From Clostridiales bacterium (GTDB lineage: Bacteria > Bacillota > Clostridia > Lachnospirales > WQUN01), in contig JAISWZ010000014.1 in assembly GCA_031270945.1 (NCBI GenBank), positions 1 through 62,361 on the forward strand: a stretch of DNA of 62,361 nucleotides, written 5' to 3'. Below the pieces are notes generated by a model. The model worked only from the letters and a program-made list of their open reading frames with translations. It was not told the DNA's origin and ran no database searches. Positions within the stretch are counted from its first letter, which is position 1. Each line of letters starts with the position of its first letter. A program made the translations under genes and the position numbers. This document shows positions 36,511 through 45,572 of this stretch, piece after piece.

Positions 36511-37824
36511 TCACTCCCATAACTTTATCTTCTCAGCTGTGGCTTTTATCTGCTCATCGCTTGGCTCCCAGTAGAAATCGATCTGGAGCGCCCGATTCTC
36601 CCAAAACACAACATAGCGGTGCAATTCCAGGGTATTGCTCTTCTTCTGGTATGCTTCCTGGGCGTCCCAAAGCTCCGGATCCTCCGCAATCCAACTCTCG
36701 CCATACGCAAATGAGTATTCATCCAGAAGCGCCGCTTTGCACAAATTATAAACTGCCTGAGATTTCGGTAGAATCAGCGTGTATTCCAGGCTTGGAAGCC
36801 TCTCGCTTGGCTGGGGCCATTGCTTTGCTTCATACAGGTCAAGAAAGAGTGATGATTTCTTCTCAGCTTTATTGGTATATGAGCCGTTGTTTTGATCCAG
36901 CAAGTCTTCTATTGCCAGAGGCATTTCCTCTTCGGTCGCCTCGTTGGCTTTGTAAACGTTAAGAGCGAGAATTACTAACAAAGCAAGAACTGTTGCCGAA
37001 ACAACGGCAGAGGCCACAATTGCTCCGATGAAGACCGTTTTGGTTGAAGCTCCTGCCTTCTTTTTGAGACGCATGACCGTTGCTGCCGGAATGATCGCCG
37101 CAAGCGCCACCCCCAGAACTATAGCTATAGTCACATAGCCATTGGGCGCTCTGACAATCCATAATGCTAAAAAAGCCAACAGGATTGCTATTGTAGCGTA
37201 CACAGGGATCCTGTTTCTTTTCGTAGCCAGAAATTTTCCTTCTCGGGCATAGGCTTTGGCTCTTCCGTGCCAGATGAGGTATCCGCCAATCTCGTAAATG
37301 CCCAAAAAGCACATGGCGAGAATCCCTGCGGCCCTGAACAGGCTAGCGTCAGTTGCCAGCACCCCAATCAGGTTATTGCCAACCTCACTCAGGAATGTGC
37401 CAGCGTTAACCAGCCCTAAAGCTATGAGCATCATAAAGACCGGAATAAAGCTCTTTTTTGCCGATTTATGGATCTCGCCGATCTGAACCTGTGGATCCGT
37501 CTCTAGAGGAACTGGGTTCTCGTTCTCATTTTTGAAGACTTGCAGCTGCGCAGCGGAATGCACTAGCTTCCAGCCCGATTGGGCACAAAACTCAGCCAGT
37601 TCCTCCTGTCCCGCAAGCGGTGCCGGATCATACGGGGATGCCTTGGAAAAGTAGGTAACCGCAAAACGGATCTTTGCCGCCTCAATTGGCTTGTACGTCC
37701 ACCAGAACGGCCCCATCTCCTCTAGCATCCATCCCTCGGCTGCCATTTTCTCCAAACGCTCTTCTATTCCTGTATGGTCATAGAACGAGAAGTACTCAAC
37801 TGCTCGTTTGGTTTTTGGTTTCAT
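36511..37824 (-). CDS. DUF2812 domain membrane protein
   Basis: 437 residues. The N-terminal ~115 residues (AVEYFSFYDHTGIEERLEKM, AAEGWMLEEMGPFWWTYKPI, YFSKASPYDP) are a clear DUF2812 domain. Then about five membrane segments between residues 125 and 300, and a C-terminal extracytoplasmic region of about 130 residues. It starts 17 nt after the stop of the PadR gene, with GAGGGGGA upstream. The PadR-DUF2812 pairing is widespread in Bacillota, with the PadR protein presumed to control the pair. The function of DUF2812 is unknown. Confidence 0.88.
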   Translation of the reverse strand: MKPKTKRAVEYFSFYDHTGIEERLEKMAAEGWMLEEMGPFWWTYKPIEAAKIRFAVTYFSKASPYDPAPLAGQEELAEFCAQSGWKLVHSAAQLQVFKNENENPVPLETDPQVQIGEIHKSAKKSFIPVFMMLIALGLVNAGTFLSEVGNNLIGVLATDASLFRAAGILAMCFLGIYEIGGYLIWHGRAKAYAREGKFLATKRNRIPVYATIAILLAFLALWIVRAPNGYVTIAIVLGVALAAIIPAATVMRLKKKAGASTKTVFIGAIVASAVVSATVLALLVILALNVYKANEATEEEMPLAIEDLLDQNNGSYTNKAEKKSSLFLDLYEAKQWPQPSERLPSLEYTLILPKSQAVYNLCKAALLDEYSFAYGESWIAEDPELWDAQEAYQKKSNTLELHRYVVFWENRALQIDFYWEPSDEQIKATAEKIKLWE

Positions 37825-37841
37825 TGCTCATCCCCCTCGCT

Positions 37842-38144
37842 TTAAAAGCGGCGGTAGTCTTCCACCAGCACAAGAAGCCTCTGATATTCGCCATCCAGCG
37901 TTTCTATCCCTTTGCCTGTTAAGATGTAGCTCCTTCTTCGTCCCGCGACTCTCGTCTCTTGGATTATCCCCTCCGCCAAAAACTGCTCAAGCAGGTTGTA
38001 GGTGGTGGCTGGGCCCATAACGACGCGGTCGTTTGTCATGCGCCTTACGCGCTCCATAATGTCCATGCCGCAGCATTCAGAGCGCAGGCAAAGCAGAGTG
38101 TAGTACATCTGCTCAGTAAGTGTTTGAAGCCTTGGTCTCGCCAC
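37842..38144 (-). CDS. PadR family transcriptional regulator
   Basis: 100 residues, the size of a minimal PadR (subfamily without the long C-terminal domain). Winged-helix signatures: LTEQMYYTLLCL, GPATTYNLLEQFLAEGIIQE and RRRSYILTGKGIETLDGEYQRL. Start is GTG at 38144 with GGAGGGAG about 7 nt upstream. It should bind an inverted repeat at its own promoter and be released by a ligand or signal. A TTGACA promoter with a TATCGATAATCGATA palindrome in the spacer lies about 150 nt upstream (38271-38299). Co-transcribed with DUF2812. Confidence 0.93.
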   Translation of the reverse strand: MARPRLQTLTEQMYYTLLCLRSECCGMDIMERVRRMTNDRVVMGPATTYNLLEQFLAEGIIQETRVAGRRRSYILTGKGIETLDGEYQRLLVLVEDYRRF

Positions 38145-38249
38145 GCTCTCCCTCCTGGCGTAGATATCGGTTTTATTGGGTTGAGCTTAAACTGGCAGAA
38201 GCGCTGATTGAGTTTTGGGATGCGCCCGTCAGCTCCGCGTCTAATATCT

Positions 38250-38299
38250 AATATCGATATTCCTGCTTCTAGTCTACTATCGATTATCGATAATGTCAA
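38250..38299 (-). promoter_or_regulatory. Promoter with embedded palindromes upstream of padR
   Basis: Minus strand TTGACA (38294-38299), 17-nt spacer TTATCGATAATCGATAG, TAGACT (38271-38276). The spacer is itself an inverted repeat (ATCGATAATCGAT), and a second TATCGATA palindrome lies downstream at 38252-38259. This arrangement fits an autoregulated PadR operator, by inference. Confidence 0.6.
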
Positions 38300-38379
38300 G
38301 CGGTTCAAAGATATTTATGGCAGACGCTCAAGGGCAGCGCCTGCCATATCCTGATCAGCTCATGCATCCCCGAAATGTC

Positions 38380-39078
38380 CTAATAATACTCATTTTCATT
38401 GAACAGCACAAATTTCCTTCCTATTCTCGCATCCAGTTCAGTGTCGTATTGATAAATGCCAAGAATGTTGCAGACATTGTAATATGCAAACATCACCGCC
38501 ATTTGGAAATAATAGATACTCATGTGTGTCCTTACGCATTTGCCAATCAATGCAACGTCATACATGTCTGACCATTTTTCCGTCAAGGTTTTTTGGTAAG
38601 AAGGTTCAACATAAACAATCCCCAGAACCACGAGCAAAATTGACATCAATACATAATAGGCTGCTTCCGATAACTTGCTTGTACCAATAAATCGGAACAA
38701 TCCTTTGCCCCAAGCCGTTTTCACCCTCGTCACTGGAACGCCTGGCAATCCTACGATTAAGAAGTAACCCAAAAGCATTAACATTGAAAGCGGCAAAAAG
38801 ATAGAACCTTTGCCCCTGTATCGCTGAGCGAAATGCGATATGACCTGTGAATTGTATGCTAGTTCAATCGACATCAATATTCCTGAAATAACAAGAATGG
38901 CAAGCAACATGTCTCGCGAAGCCCGCAAGGCGCTCCCTGCCTTCTTCTTGTATTCTGAGATTTGCTGATCCGGGCTTACTGAGCTTTTTGCAAGCAACTT
39001 CGGTTGCACCGCCTGGCATTTGGGACAAACGACCTCTTCTTCAAACAGTTCAAACCCGCAGTCTTCGCAAATGAACAT
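38380..39078 (-). CDS. Zinc-ribbon membrane protein
   Basis: 232 residues: N-terminal zinc ribbon CEDCGFELFEEEVVCPKC, then four membrane segments (about residues 55-75, 95-115, 135-160, 185-215). No catalytic motif. GGAGG lies 9 nt before the ATG. Domain order resembles the 24938 protein (zinc ribbon followed by membrane helices), but the sequences are not otherwise alike. Function unknown. Confidence 0.78.
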   Translation of the reverse strand: MFICEDCGFELFEEEVVCPKCQAVQPKLLAKSSVSPDQQISEYKKKAGSALRASRDMLLAILVISGILMSIELAYNSQVISHFAQRYRGKGSIFLPLSMLMLLGYFLIVGLPGVPVTRVKTAWGKGLFRFIGTSKLSEAAYYVLMSILLVVLGIVYVEPSYQKTLTEKWSDMYDVALIGKCVRTHMSIYYFQMAVMFAYYNVCNILGIYQYDTELDARIGRKFVLFNENEYY

Positions 39079-39935
39079 TCGCTCTTACCTCCGCAACTCC
39101 CGCGCCCCTTGCGAGCAACCTATGTATCTTAAAAGCGTACCTTAAAAGCTCAGGCTCAAAGCCTGTTTTCAATATATACGCAATGTTTAACTTTAAAGTC
39201 TCTTCACTCTTTAAATATCGACATGTTCCGCTTCTTCCAGGGGACAAGATTGGGACTTGCCAGTCTACGCGGGGGCTTGCGCTTGCACTCGCGAGAAACA
39301 ACATCAGTACATCATTTCGTTGTTTTCCCTCGCAAACATCCGCCAGCCTAAGTAAAAAGATTCGTTCTTATCACTCGGGGCATAAGCGCAAGCCCTTTTT
39401 ATGATAGCCAAGAAGTCTGACAATCCTCGTCAGGTACCGCGAAAATCAATCGCCGTTTCAAAGCTTCTTGCCACGCGCTCCCCTCTAAGCGCCCGGCCTT
39501 GTTGCATGGGCCCAAACATTTGCCGTACGCTCTTCTTGGCTCATATTGCAGAGTGATTAACATTTTATTTAATCAAATGCCTCTCTGAAGTTAAAACTAG
39601 AAAGTTAAGACTTGAAAAATCCCCTTCAGCCTCGCCCGATCAAAGAACCATTCCCGAATGCGTCAGTTGCCCAGTTTCCTTTATCCAATAGTTTGTTAAG
39701 CTTTCTGTAATATGAACCAAGAAAAGCGCATGTCTAGAAACATTGGCGCACTATACTTCCCGCCAGGCAACCTCTCCCCTAAACCTGCCACACCTATATG
39801 TTAAATTTCCTCTTCATAACCAGGCAAATCTAAAAAGCGGGCTTTTGCCCGCTTTTTAGATTTCTCTTGCCGTTTTCTTGCGCTCTCTTGCCGTTTTCTT
39901 TTGTTCTTTTTCCGTTTTCTTTTGTTCTTGCCTAC
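39079..39935. other. Gene-free interval before the PP2C gene
   Basis: The left part (about 39118-39235) resembles the distal part of the array unit (TTTTCAATATATACGCAATG … CTTTAAATATCGACATG). It also holds a strong terminator (39826-39863) and three ~22-bp tandem repeats of TTGCCGTTTTCTT(TTG)TTCT type (39868-39931). No gene seen. Confidence 0.6.
39826..39863 (-). terminator. Terminator of the kinase/VWA/PP2C cluster
   Basis: AAATCTAAAAAGCGGGC, loop TTTT, GCCCGCTTTTTAGATTT: a 17-bp perfect stem about 73 nt past the PP2C stop. Confidence 0.92.
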
Positions 39936-42005
39936 TCACCTTTTCCCGCCGCTTGCCGGAGTGATCCACATTGCGGGACGGATTCCGCCATCTTTTGAAG
40001 AAGAAGCGTATCCCTCAATGCTAAGCCCTCCGTCCGCCATGACAACGGCGGTTCCATCTTCGTAATAGGAGGGAGAGCGGAGCCACCACCAGACCGGCCT
40101 GCCTTTAAGCTCAGTTTGGGCACCGACCACGGATATCTGGCTTATTGGGTAAGGCGTTGTTGCCATATCATCGCCGTAACGCTCAGTCCACCAGTCCTTT
40201 CTGCCTTCTGCGTTATCCTCTGAGAAATGCTTGTCTATCTCTTCGATGCTAAGAAGGAACACTTTGTCGATTGTCTGGTTGCCGCCAGCGATGACAGTAT
40301 AGGTGCCATCAATGGCGCTTATGGCTGTATCCTGGGTTTTCACCGTCTTCTCGGATATTCTGGCTCTTTCGGATTCTGAGAAGATTTTGAGAAATTCAGT
40401 GTTCAAGTAGTTGCGTATGGTGCTGTTCTCCCAGGTAGAGACGCCTGGGGTTGCCTGAAATGGACCAAACCCGATTACGTATTTCGAAAGAAGAAGCGAT
40501 TCGCCGTTTTCGCTGGAAAGGACCAGCCATTCCATATTGCCAAAGACGACGGTCAAAAACGGCTCTGCTCCATGGGGCGGCTCTGTTCTTGGAGAGCTTG
40601 GGATCTGCTCTTCAATGGTTTCCTGCGTATGCTCAGCGCCCATAGTAGGGGGAGGAAGGTCAGTGCCTTCAACCGCTGACGACTCTTCTGTGTTTTGCTC
40701 CGCGCTATAAGTTTCGGAGTTTAAGACCTGGGCGTCTGTAAGCCCGTCTACCCTGTCGGGAGCGCGAGTACCTGATCTGTAATAGCCCACTATCCGTTCC
40801 TGGAGTTGTTCGGCCATGACCTGGAGCTCAGGATCGTTGGCGTAAAACACTTTGTTAAGCTCAGTCAGGGCTTCTGCGTCATCCCCTGCCAGGAACGCGT
40901 CAAGAGCCTTTTGAAACGTCTGCCTGTTTTTGTCGCGGCTTATTCCCGCTATGGATTCCCATGGCGGTATCAGGGCTATGACAATTCCAGAGGCTACGCA
41001 AAGAACGCAAACGATTAGGTAGGATCCAATGCGCTTGCGCTTTCTCTTTCGCCAGCCTTCTGACTTGGCGTTCTCAATAGGGACAATGTCTTGCTCGACC
41101 AGGGGCGGATCTGGGTCTGGATACATGGGCTCGGGTTCTTTAAGAATTTCTGGAATTGGCATGGTGTAGAGCTCCATGCATTCAAATGGATTATTGGAAA
41201 GAATCGGGCGATCCTGAAAGCTTTCATCACGTCTTAAGATCATTGCTATAGAGATGTCATCTTCGCCGGTTTTGCCCAGCTCGTCAACGCAGAGCGAAAA
41301 CTCTTTTTCTGACACTGTAGCGTTGCCAATCCAGATTTGAAACGACTGGGTGAGCTTTTGGATATGCGGATCATAGAGCCTTGGAACAGCGCACTCTACG
41401 CCGTCACTCATAAGCGCTACGCACAGGAGGTTTGGAACTCTGTAGCGCTTGAAGGAGAAATCCGCGAATCCAGGATCCACTATCCGCTCTATGCTCTGGG
41501 TAAGCCCGTCAATTGTGACAGAGGGAGAGACAACTCCAAACCCGAAGCCGGCGTCAGCGGCTACCACGCCGTTGCCGATCTTTAAGATAAGGAGCTTGTC
41601 TCCCTTAACCGCGCATGAGACCACTGTAGTGCTGTACTTAGTTATGTTTCCGTAGACCAGCTTGTTGTCCTCGGACAGCACTGTAGGGAAGCCTCTCATT
41701 GCGGCGTACTTGTTGAGCACTTTGAGGTAATAGTTTCTAAACAGTGAGTATGCGCAATTTCGCAGCTTGTCCTCTTCTAGCGCCACTATGTCGTCAAAGT
41801 TTTCCAAGAAGAAATCGGTCGCCGCTTTCGCGGCCGCCATGGCGCCAAAGCCAGCGAAATCTCCTGCGCTTGTGACGCCGTCAGCCAGGGCTATGGCGCG
41901 TATGCCCCCTGACTCCTTTTCACTAACAGCATCCTGGCCTTTCTTGAGCGTACCGGGTATCGCTTTCTTCAATACCCAAAAAGGAGACTCGCTTTCAGCT
42001 GCCAT
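39936..42005 (-). CDS. PP2C-type protein phosphatase fused through a TM to a DUF6273-like domain
   Basis: 689 residues from ATG 42005, 2 nt after the VWA stop, with GAGGTGG upstream; an in-frame TTG at 42026 would overlap the VWA gene. Residues 1-270 are a PP2C phosphatase: AIALADGVTSAGDFAGFGAM carries the metal-binding DG (42-43), then VALMSDGVECAV and the terminal GEDDISIAMI. A membrane helix follows KRKRKRIG (about 320-345). Outside lies a helical linker and, at about 500-689, a DUF6273-like domain (WLVLSSENGESLLLSKYVIG, WENSTIRNYLN, GIRPAMWI). It would dephosphorylate targets of the adjacent kinase and may sense something outside the cell. Metal residues look intact. Confidence 0.85.
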   Translation of the reverse strand: MAAESESPFWVLKKAIPGTLKKGQDAVSEKESGGIRAIALADGVTSAGDFAGFGAMAAAKAATDFFLENFDDIVALEEDKLRNCAYSLFRNYYLKVLNKYAAMRGFPTVLSEDNKLVYGNITKYSTTVVSCAVKGDKLLILKIGNGVVAADAGFGFGVVSPSVTIDGLTQSIERIVDPGFADFSFKRYRVPNLLCVALMSDGVECAVPRLYDPHIQKLTQSFQIWIGNATVSEKEFSLCVDELGKTGEDDISIAMILRRDESFQDRPILSNNPFECMELYTMPIPEILKEPEPMYPDPDPPLVEQDIVPIENAKSEGWRKRKRKRIGSYLIVCVLCVASGIVIALIPPWESIAGISRDKNRQTFQKALDAFLAGDDAEALTELNKVFYANDPELQVMAEQLQERIVGYYRSGTRAPDRVDGLTDAQVLNSETYSAEQNTEESSAVEGTDLPPPTMGAEHTQETIEEQIPSSPRTEPPHGAEPFLTVVFGNMEWLVLSSENGESLLLSKYVIGFGPFQATPGVSTWENSTIRNYLNTEFLKIFSESERARISEKTVKTQDTAISAIDGTYTVIAGGNQTIDKVFLLSIEEIDKHFSEDNAEGRKDWWTERYGDDMATTPYPISQISVVGAQTELKGRPVWWWLRSPSYYEDGTAVVMADGGLSIEGYASSSKDGGIRPAMWITPASGGKR

Positions 42006-42007
42006 TA

Positions 42008-42883
42008 TTAGGCATCCACCTCGCAATCAACCACATCTACAGTAAACAGGGGATTGACTCTTCTCGCCTTGTCTTGCCAATAGGAAAGCTTCTTGCTTGA
42101 ATATTCGTTGCTGGTAGGCACGGCGAAATCACCGCTGGCAGCTGCGACAGCCCCAAGGATGTCCTCTTCTGTCGCTTGCGCCAGGGAGGCTTTGTACTCA
42201 GAAATCACGCGCTTCAGGACTTGGCCTATGTCAATGCCGCTGGACTCGACAATATCGACTTTAAGCTTGTCTCGCCTTGCTGTGTCTATGCTCAAGCCGT
42301 CGGGCGTTATTGAATATGTATACTGCTTGTAAGTCGTATTGAACGCTTCTGAGTACAGTTCAGCCATTTCATTGTAAAGCTGGCTTCCTGAGCAGCTCTT
42401 CCCGTCGTAAGCCGCCATGCGGGAGTTGTTCTCCATGTAGTCTGTTATAAGGACTATGGTAGGCTGGTTGTACCTCACTAGCCTTTCCTCTTTGTACTGC
42501 TGCTTTCTTTTGGCTGACAGGTAGAAGCCGCAGAGCATGGCTTCGCCAAGTGGAGTCATCCCGTCGCACTGCTCGATCTGGAAGGTCTCGTTTTCCCGGA
42601 GCAGGTCAAAGTCCCTTTTGAGAACCACCCCGTTTCCGCCAAAGGTGATGATCGCCAGATCAACTATATACTTCTCCGCTCCCTCGGCGTTGTATATGCC
42701 GTTCATCAGTTGCGCCAGGGATCTGTTTATCACAGGCAAAGCAGGCTCCATGGATCCGCTTATGTCAACCAGGAAAAGCAGGGGGACCCGTACGAATCCG
42801 GCTTCAAGGTCTATGGGGTTTTCAGGCGGCCTGAGCTTTTCCCCTTGCAGAAGTATGGAGTCAATGTACTCGATAGACTTCAT
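42008..42883 (-). CDS. VWA domain protein (TerY-like)
   Basis: 291 residues. A single von Willebrand A domain with intact MIDAS: DISGSM (D40, S42, S44), GMTPLGEA (Thr about 111) and the LITDYMEN aspartate. TerY-like VWA proteins occur with a protein kinase and a PP2C phosphatase in the TerY-P triad, as here. Probably cytosolic, binding metal and scaffolding the kinase/phosphatase pair. AGGGGTGAAAAC lies upstream of the ATG. An AT-rich 136-bp gap with palindromic AAAATTTAT-TAAT-ATAAATTTT separates it from the kinase gene and may hold an internal promoter. Confidence 0.85.
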   Translation of the reverse strand: MKSIEYIDSILLQGEKLRPPENPIDLEAGFVRVPLLFLVDISGSMEPALPVINRSLAQLMNGIYNAEGAEKYIVDLAIITFGGNGVVLKRDFDLLRENETFQIEQCDGMTPLGEAMLCGFYLSAKRKQQYKEERLVRYNQPTIVLITDYMENNSRMAAYDGKSCSGSQLYNEMAELYSEAFNTTYKQYTYSITPDGLSIDTARRDKLKVDIVESSGIDIGQVLKRVISEYKASLAQATEEDILGAVAAASGDFAVPTSNEYSSKKLSYWQDKARRVNPLFTVDVVDCEVDA

Positions 42884-43019
42884 GTTTTCACCCCGTTTTT
42901 GTATTGATGATCGCTAAAATATTTGTATCGGCTCAACGCGTTACGGCTTTTTCGCGTAATCCAGTCGGTTCGCTAGAGTTAATAAAATTTATATTAATAA
43001 ATTTTAATTCAAGAATTCT

Positions 43020-44357
43020 TTAAGTTAAGCCGATCAACAGTTGGTACGCTATAAAAACCGCTCCTATGATAGTCGTGGCCACAAAAATGACCAAGGCTCT
43101 CTTCAAGGTGTCTCTTTCCTGCCGCAAGGCGTTGATCTTGCGCTTTGATTCCTTTTCATTGCCTTTTTTCTGAGTCAGTTCCAGCTGCAAAAGATTAGCT
43201 TTGATTTCCTCTTCTTCACCCTTTCTCAAAGCCGCCCCTAGCTCTTTGTCCAGCTCCAGCATTTTTCCTTCAAGCATCGCAAGTTGGGTCAAGTGCCTCA
43301 ATTCATCCTGCTCTCTCTTTTTTTCCTCGTTTCTGACGCTATCTGGAAGGAACCAGATATATGGGGTGCCCGCGACGTTGTTCAGGTAATAGGCAGGGTT
43401 TCCGATAGGCTCCGCCAAAGGCAGCCAATTTGGCACAATTTCTGTGTCAGCCCCTCTTACCCTTAGATCGTTTACGCAGGATACGATCAGGTTGTACCAG
43501 CCCGAGGCTGTTAGAAGCCTGCATCGCCTGTTGTAGATGACATCCAGGAAGACTTCCCTTATAGGTCTGGGGGTGAGAAACCACCGTTTGTAAAACAATA
43601 GCTTCACGCCCTTCAAGGCGCTGATGTCGTTGGTCTCCATGGCATGCGCGTACTCTCCGAACCCAGCCAGATCATAATACCTAAGGTCGGCAACCCTGGA
43701 CTTTCCCGCCAAGCTGACTCCTGTTAGCATCTGCAGCAAAAGCACTGTCAAAGCATAGCTCTCGGCTTCCACCGTATGCCTGTACGGCATGCTGTAAACC
43801 TCTCCTTCAGGCCAGTAGCACGGCAAAGGAGGCTGGGACGTGCTTCCTGCGCAAGAGAACCCGTCTGTGTCTATGGGATACACTTCCCCTTTTTCAGTGA
43901 CCAAGAAGTTGTCAGGCTTCACGTCGCTAAGGAGAAAGCGTTGGCGGTGCAGGAGCTGGAAGCAGTTGCATAGGCTCGCGCAAACTCCTAAAAACTCTAT
44001 GTAGCTGTCGCTGCCAAAGTGATCCTTGAATCCCCGGGTCCTAATTCCAACCTCCTCCAGGGTTCTGTCGCGGCAGCGCCTCATAACGAATCCAATCCAA
44101 TTGTTCTTCCGCTCTGTCAAGTATATCGACTCAATGGGAAAAGCGTGGACTAAGTACATGAACTCGGGGTTCCTGCTTTCGAAGTTCTCCTTGAACCTTA
44201 CCAGCCTATTTATTTTCGCCTCCTCGCTTTTGTCAGAGCAGAGCTTTATCACGTATTCTCCTGTCGTGTCGTAAAAAATCATATGCCTAGGCGAATCTAT
44301 CTTGTCGTCAGTTGAATACGTATAGCGTTTGCTGCCGTACACTGTTTCTGTCGACAT
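43020..44357 (-). CDS. Membrane-anchored Ser/Thr protein kinase
   Basis: 445 residues from the ATG at 44357 (AAAGGAG about 8 nt upstream). Longer in-frame extensions are just translation of palindromic repeats. A kinase fold is visible: YVIKLC lysine (K38), catalytic loop LLSDVKPDNFLV (D145, K147, N150) and IDTDGFSC in place of DFG (D163/D165). The usual HRD is LSD, so the His and Arg are missing, as in several Ter-linked kinases. Residues about 325-420 are highly charged coiled coil (REQDELRHLTQLAMLEGKML … KRKINALRQERD), ending in a TM helix (about 422-442). Likely inner-membrane-tethered with the kinase inside. Partner of the VWA and PP2C genes downstream. Confidence 0.82.
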   Translation of the reverse strand: MSTETVYGSKRYTYSTDDKIDSPRHMIFYDTTGEYVIKLCSDKSEEAKINRLVRFKENFESRNPEFMYLVHAFPIESIYLTERKNNWIGFVMRRCRDRTLEEVGIRTRGFKDHFGSDSYIEFLGVCASLCNCFQLLHRQRFLLSDVKPDNFLVTEKGEVYPIDTDGFSCAGSTSQPPLPCYWPEGEVYSMPYRHTVEAESYALTVLLLQMLTGVSLAGKSRVADLRYYDLAGFGEYAHAMETNDISALKGVKLLFYKRWFLTPRPIREVFLDVIYNRRCRLLTASGWYNLIVSCVNDLRVRGADTEIVPNWLPLAEPIGNPAYYLNNVAGTPYIWFLPDSVRNEEKKREQDELRHLTQLAMLEGKMLELDKELGAALRKGEEEEIKANLLQLELTQKKGNEKESKRKINALRQERDTLKRALVIFVATTIIGAVFIAYQLLIGLT

Positions 44358-44635
44358 AATTGCGGCTCCTTTGAGTGCATATTCCAAAATTCCGTCAAGC
44401 CCGGAATTTGTTTTGGGATATGCTCTAAACGCCCGAAGGCGACCTAAATAGCATCGCATATCCCAAAAAGTGGCGCAGCGAAAGTCACAGCGAGCAAACT
44501 TGCGCGACTTTCGCAAGCCATAAATCGCAAAAAACATTCTTTTGGGATACGCTCCAAGAATCGAACAGCTGGGTATGGCAACGAGCGCAGCGTGAAGCTT
44601 GCCCGTCAGCCTAAAGGCGGGATATAAGCTCTTTT
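44358..44635. repeat. Two palindromic elements between HTH and kinase genes
   Basis: Short copy GTGCATATTCCAAAATTCCG … TTGTTTTGGGATATGC (44377-44423) and B-type copy GCATATCCCAAAAAGTGGCG … TTTTGGGATACGC (44456-44552). They sit inside what otherwise looks like one transcription unit. Confidence 0.8.
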
Positions 44636-45538
44636 TCACATTTGAGCGCCCGACATCATAAGGAGCTTCGCTGGAATGGCCGCCAGGTTGGCTTCCATTT
44701 CCCGTTCCTCATCCTTTATGATTCTGTTCATCACATTTCCCATGCCTGCCATGCCAAGCAGCAACCCGTCCGCCAAAAGAACCGCTGGCGTTTCCCTCTC
44801 GCATCCGGACAAAGTCCAGACGTTTGCGCTTGCAACCACGCATTTTTCGGGATCGAAGCCCTTGAGGGCAACAGCGGCTCGAACCCCTTGCAAGAATTCC
44901 ATCCCTCTCAGGTTCATCGCGTGAAGGGACAAAAGCCCTTGCTGCTTCACGTCGGAGATGGCGTTCAAGACATGCGCGGCTCTCTCTACCTTGGTGATGA
45001 TTTGAGTCTCGCTTATTGTGTTGTCAATGTACATTTCCACTCGGTCGCCTGCGTTGTGCTTTGAAACCCTTATCATCCACCAGAGGAATCTATCCGCCAG
45101 CTCGCTGTATAAAAACGAAAAGATGTCAACAAACACTATGAGGTTTTTAACTTCTTTCTCTCCAATCACAAGCCCCGGCACCATGCCAGAGCTTCGCTGG
45201 AACTGTTTCCTGTGCCATGACTGGCCCAGGGATGTCGCCACAGGCTCTGCCCCTCCTGCGACTATGTAGTCGTCATAGTCCAGCTGGGCTATGGCAAACT
45301 CGCTCAAGCTCCCAGCGGGCATGCCGCTGACGCTTGTCACAAAGTCAAAAAGCGTTGATATCGCCAGCGCGTTCACGAGCTTGAAGGCGCCGCGTTCGTT
45401 CTCGAAGTTGCTGAGAGTCTGCCTGGTGATGTCCAACGCCTGGCACATCTGCTCAGTGGAGACACCAAGCCTCTGCCTCGCGCCATTAATTCTACTTCGA
45501 AAGTCATCCAGGTAAAACTGCAACGCTATTTCATCCAA
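44636..45538 (-). CDS. XRE-type HTH protein upstream of the kinase cluster
   Basis: 300 residues. Residues about 10-65 form an XRE-like helix-turn-helix (RQRLGVSTEQMCQALDITRQ TLSNFENERG). The rest (about 110-300) has no family I recognise; it includes VKNLIVFVDIFSFLYSELAD, which starts with a hydrophobic strand ending in Asp. Start is TTG at 45538: GGAGAG lies 6 nt upstream and a nearby ATG at 45543 is out of frame. A near-consensus promoter is at 45573-45601. Likely the local regulator of the kinase/VWA/PP2C genes. Confidence 0.75.
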   Translation of the reverse strand: MDEIALQFYLDDFRSRINGARQRLGVSTEQMCQALDITRQTLSNFENERGAFKLVNALAISTLFDFVTSVSGMPAGSLSEFAIAQLDYDDYIVAGGAEPVATSLGQSWHRKQFQRSSGMVPGLVIGEKEVKNLIVFVDIFSFLYSELADRFLWWMIRVSKHNAGDRVEMYIDNTISETQIITKVERAAHVLNAISDVKQQGLLSLHAMNLRGMEFLQGVRAAVALKGFDPEKCVVASANVWTLSGCERETPAVLLADGLLLGMAGMGNVMNRIIKDEEREMEANLAAIPAKLLMMSGAQM

Positions 45539-45572
45539 GTCATTCTCTCCTTACTCGACCGAGATGATAATT

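Noticed and set aside
36129-36962. 277-codon plus-strand open frame
   Set aside because: Its first part is the decayed end of the array and the rest is antisense to the DUF2812 gene across a strong terminator.
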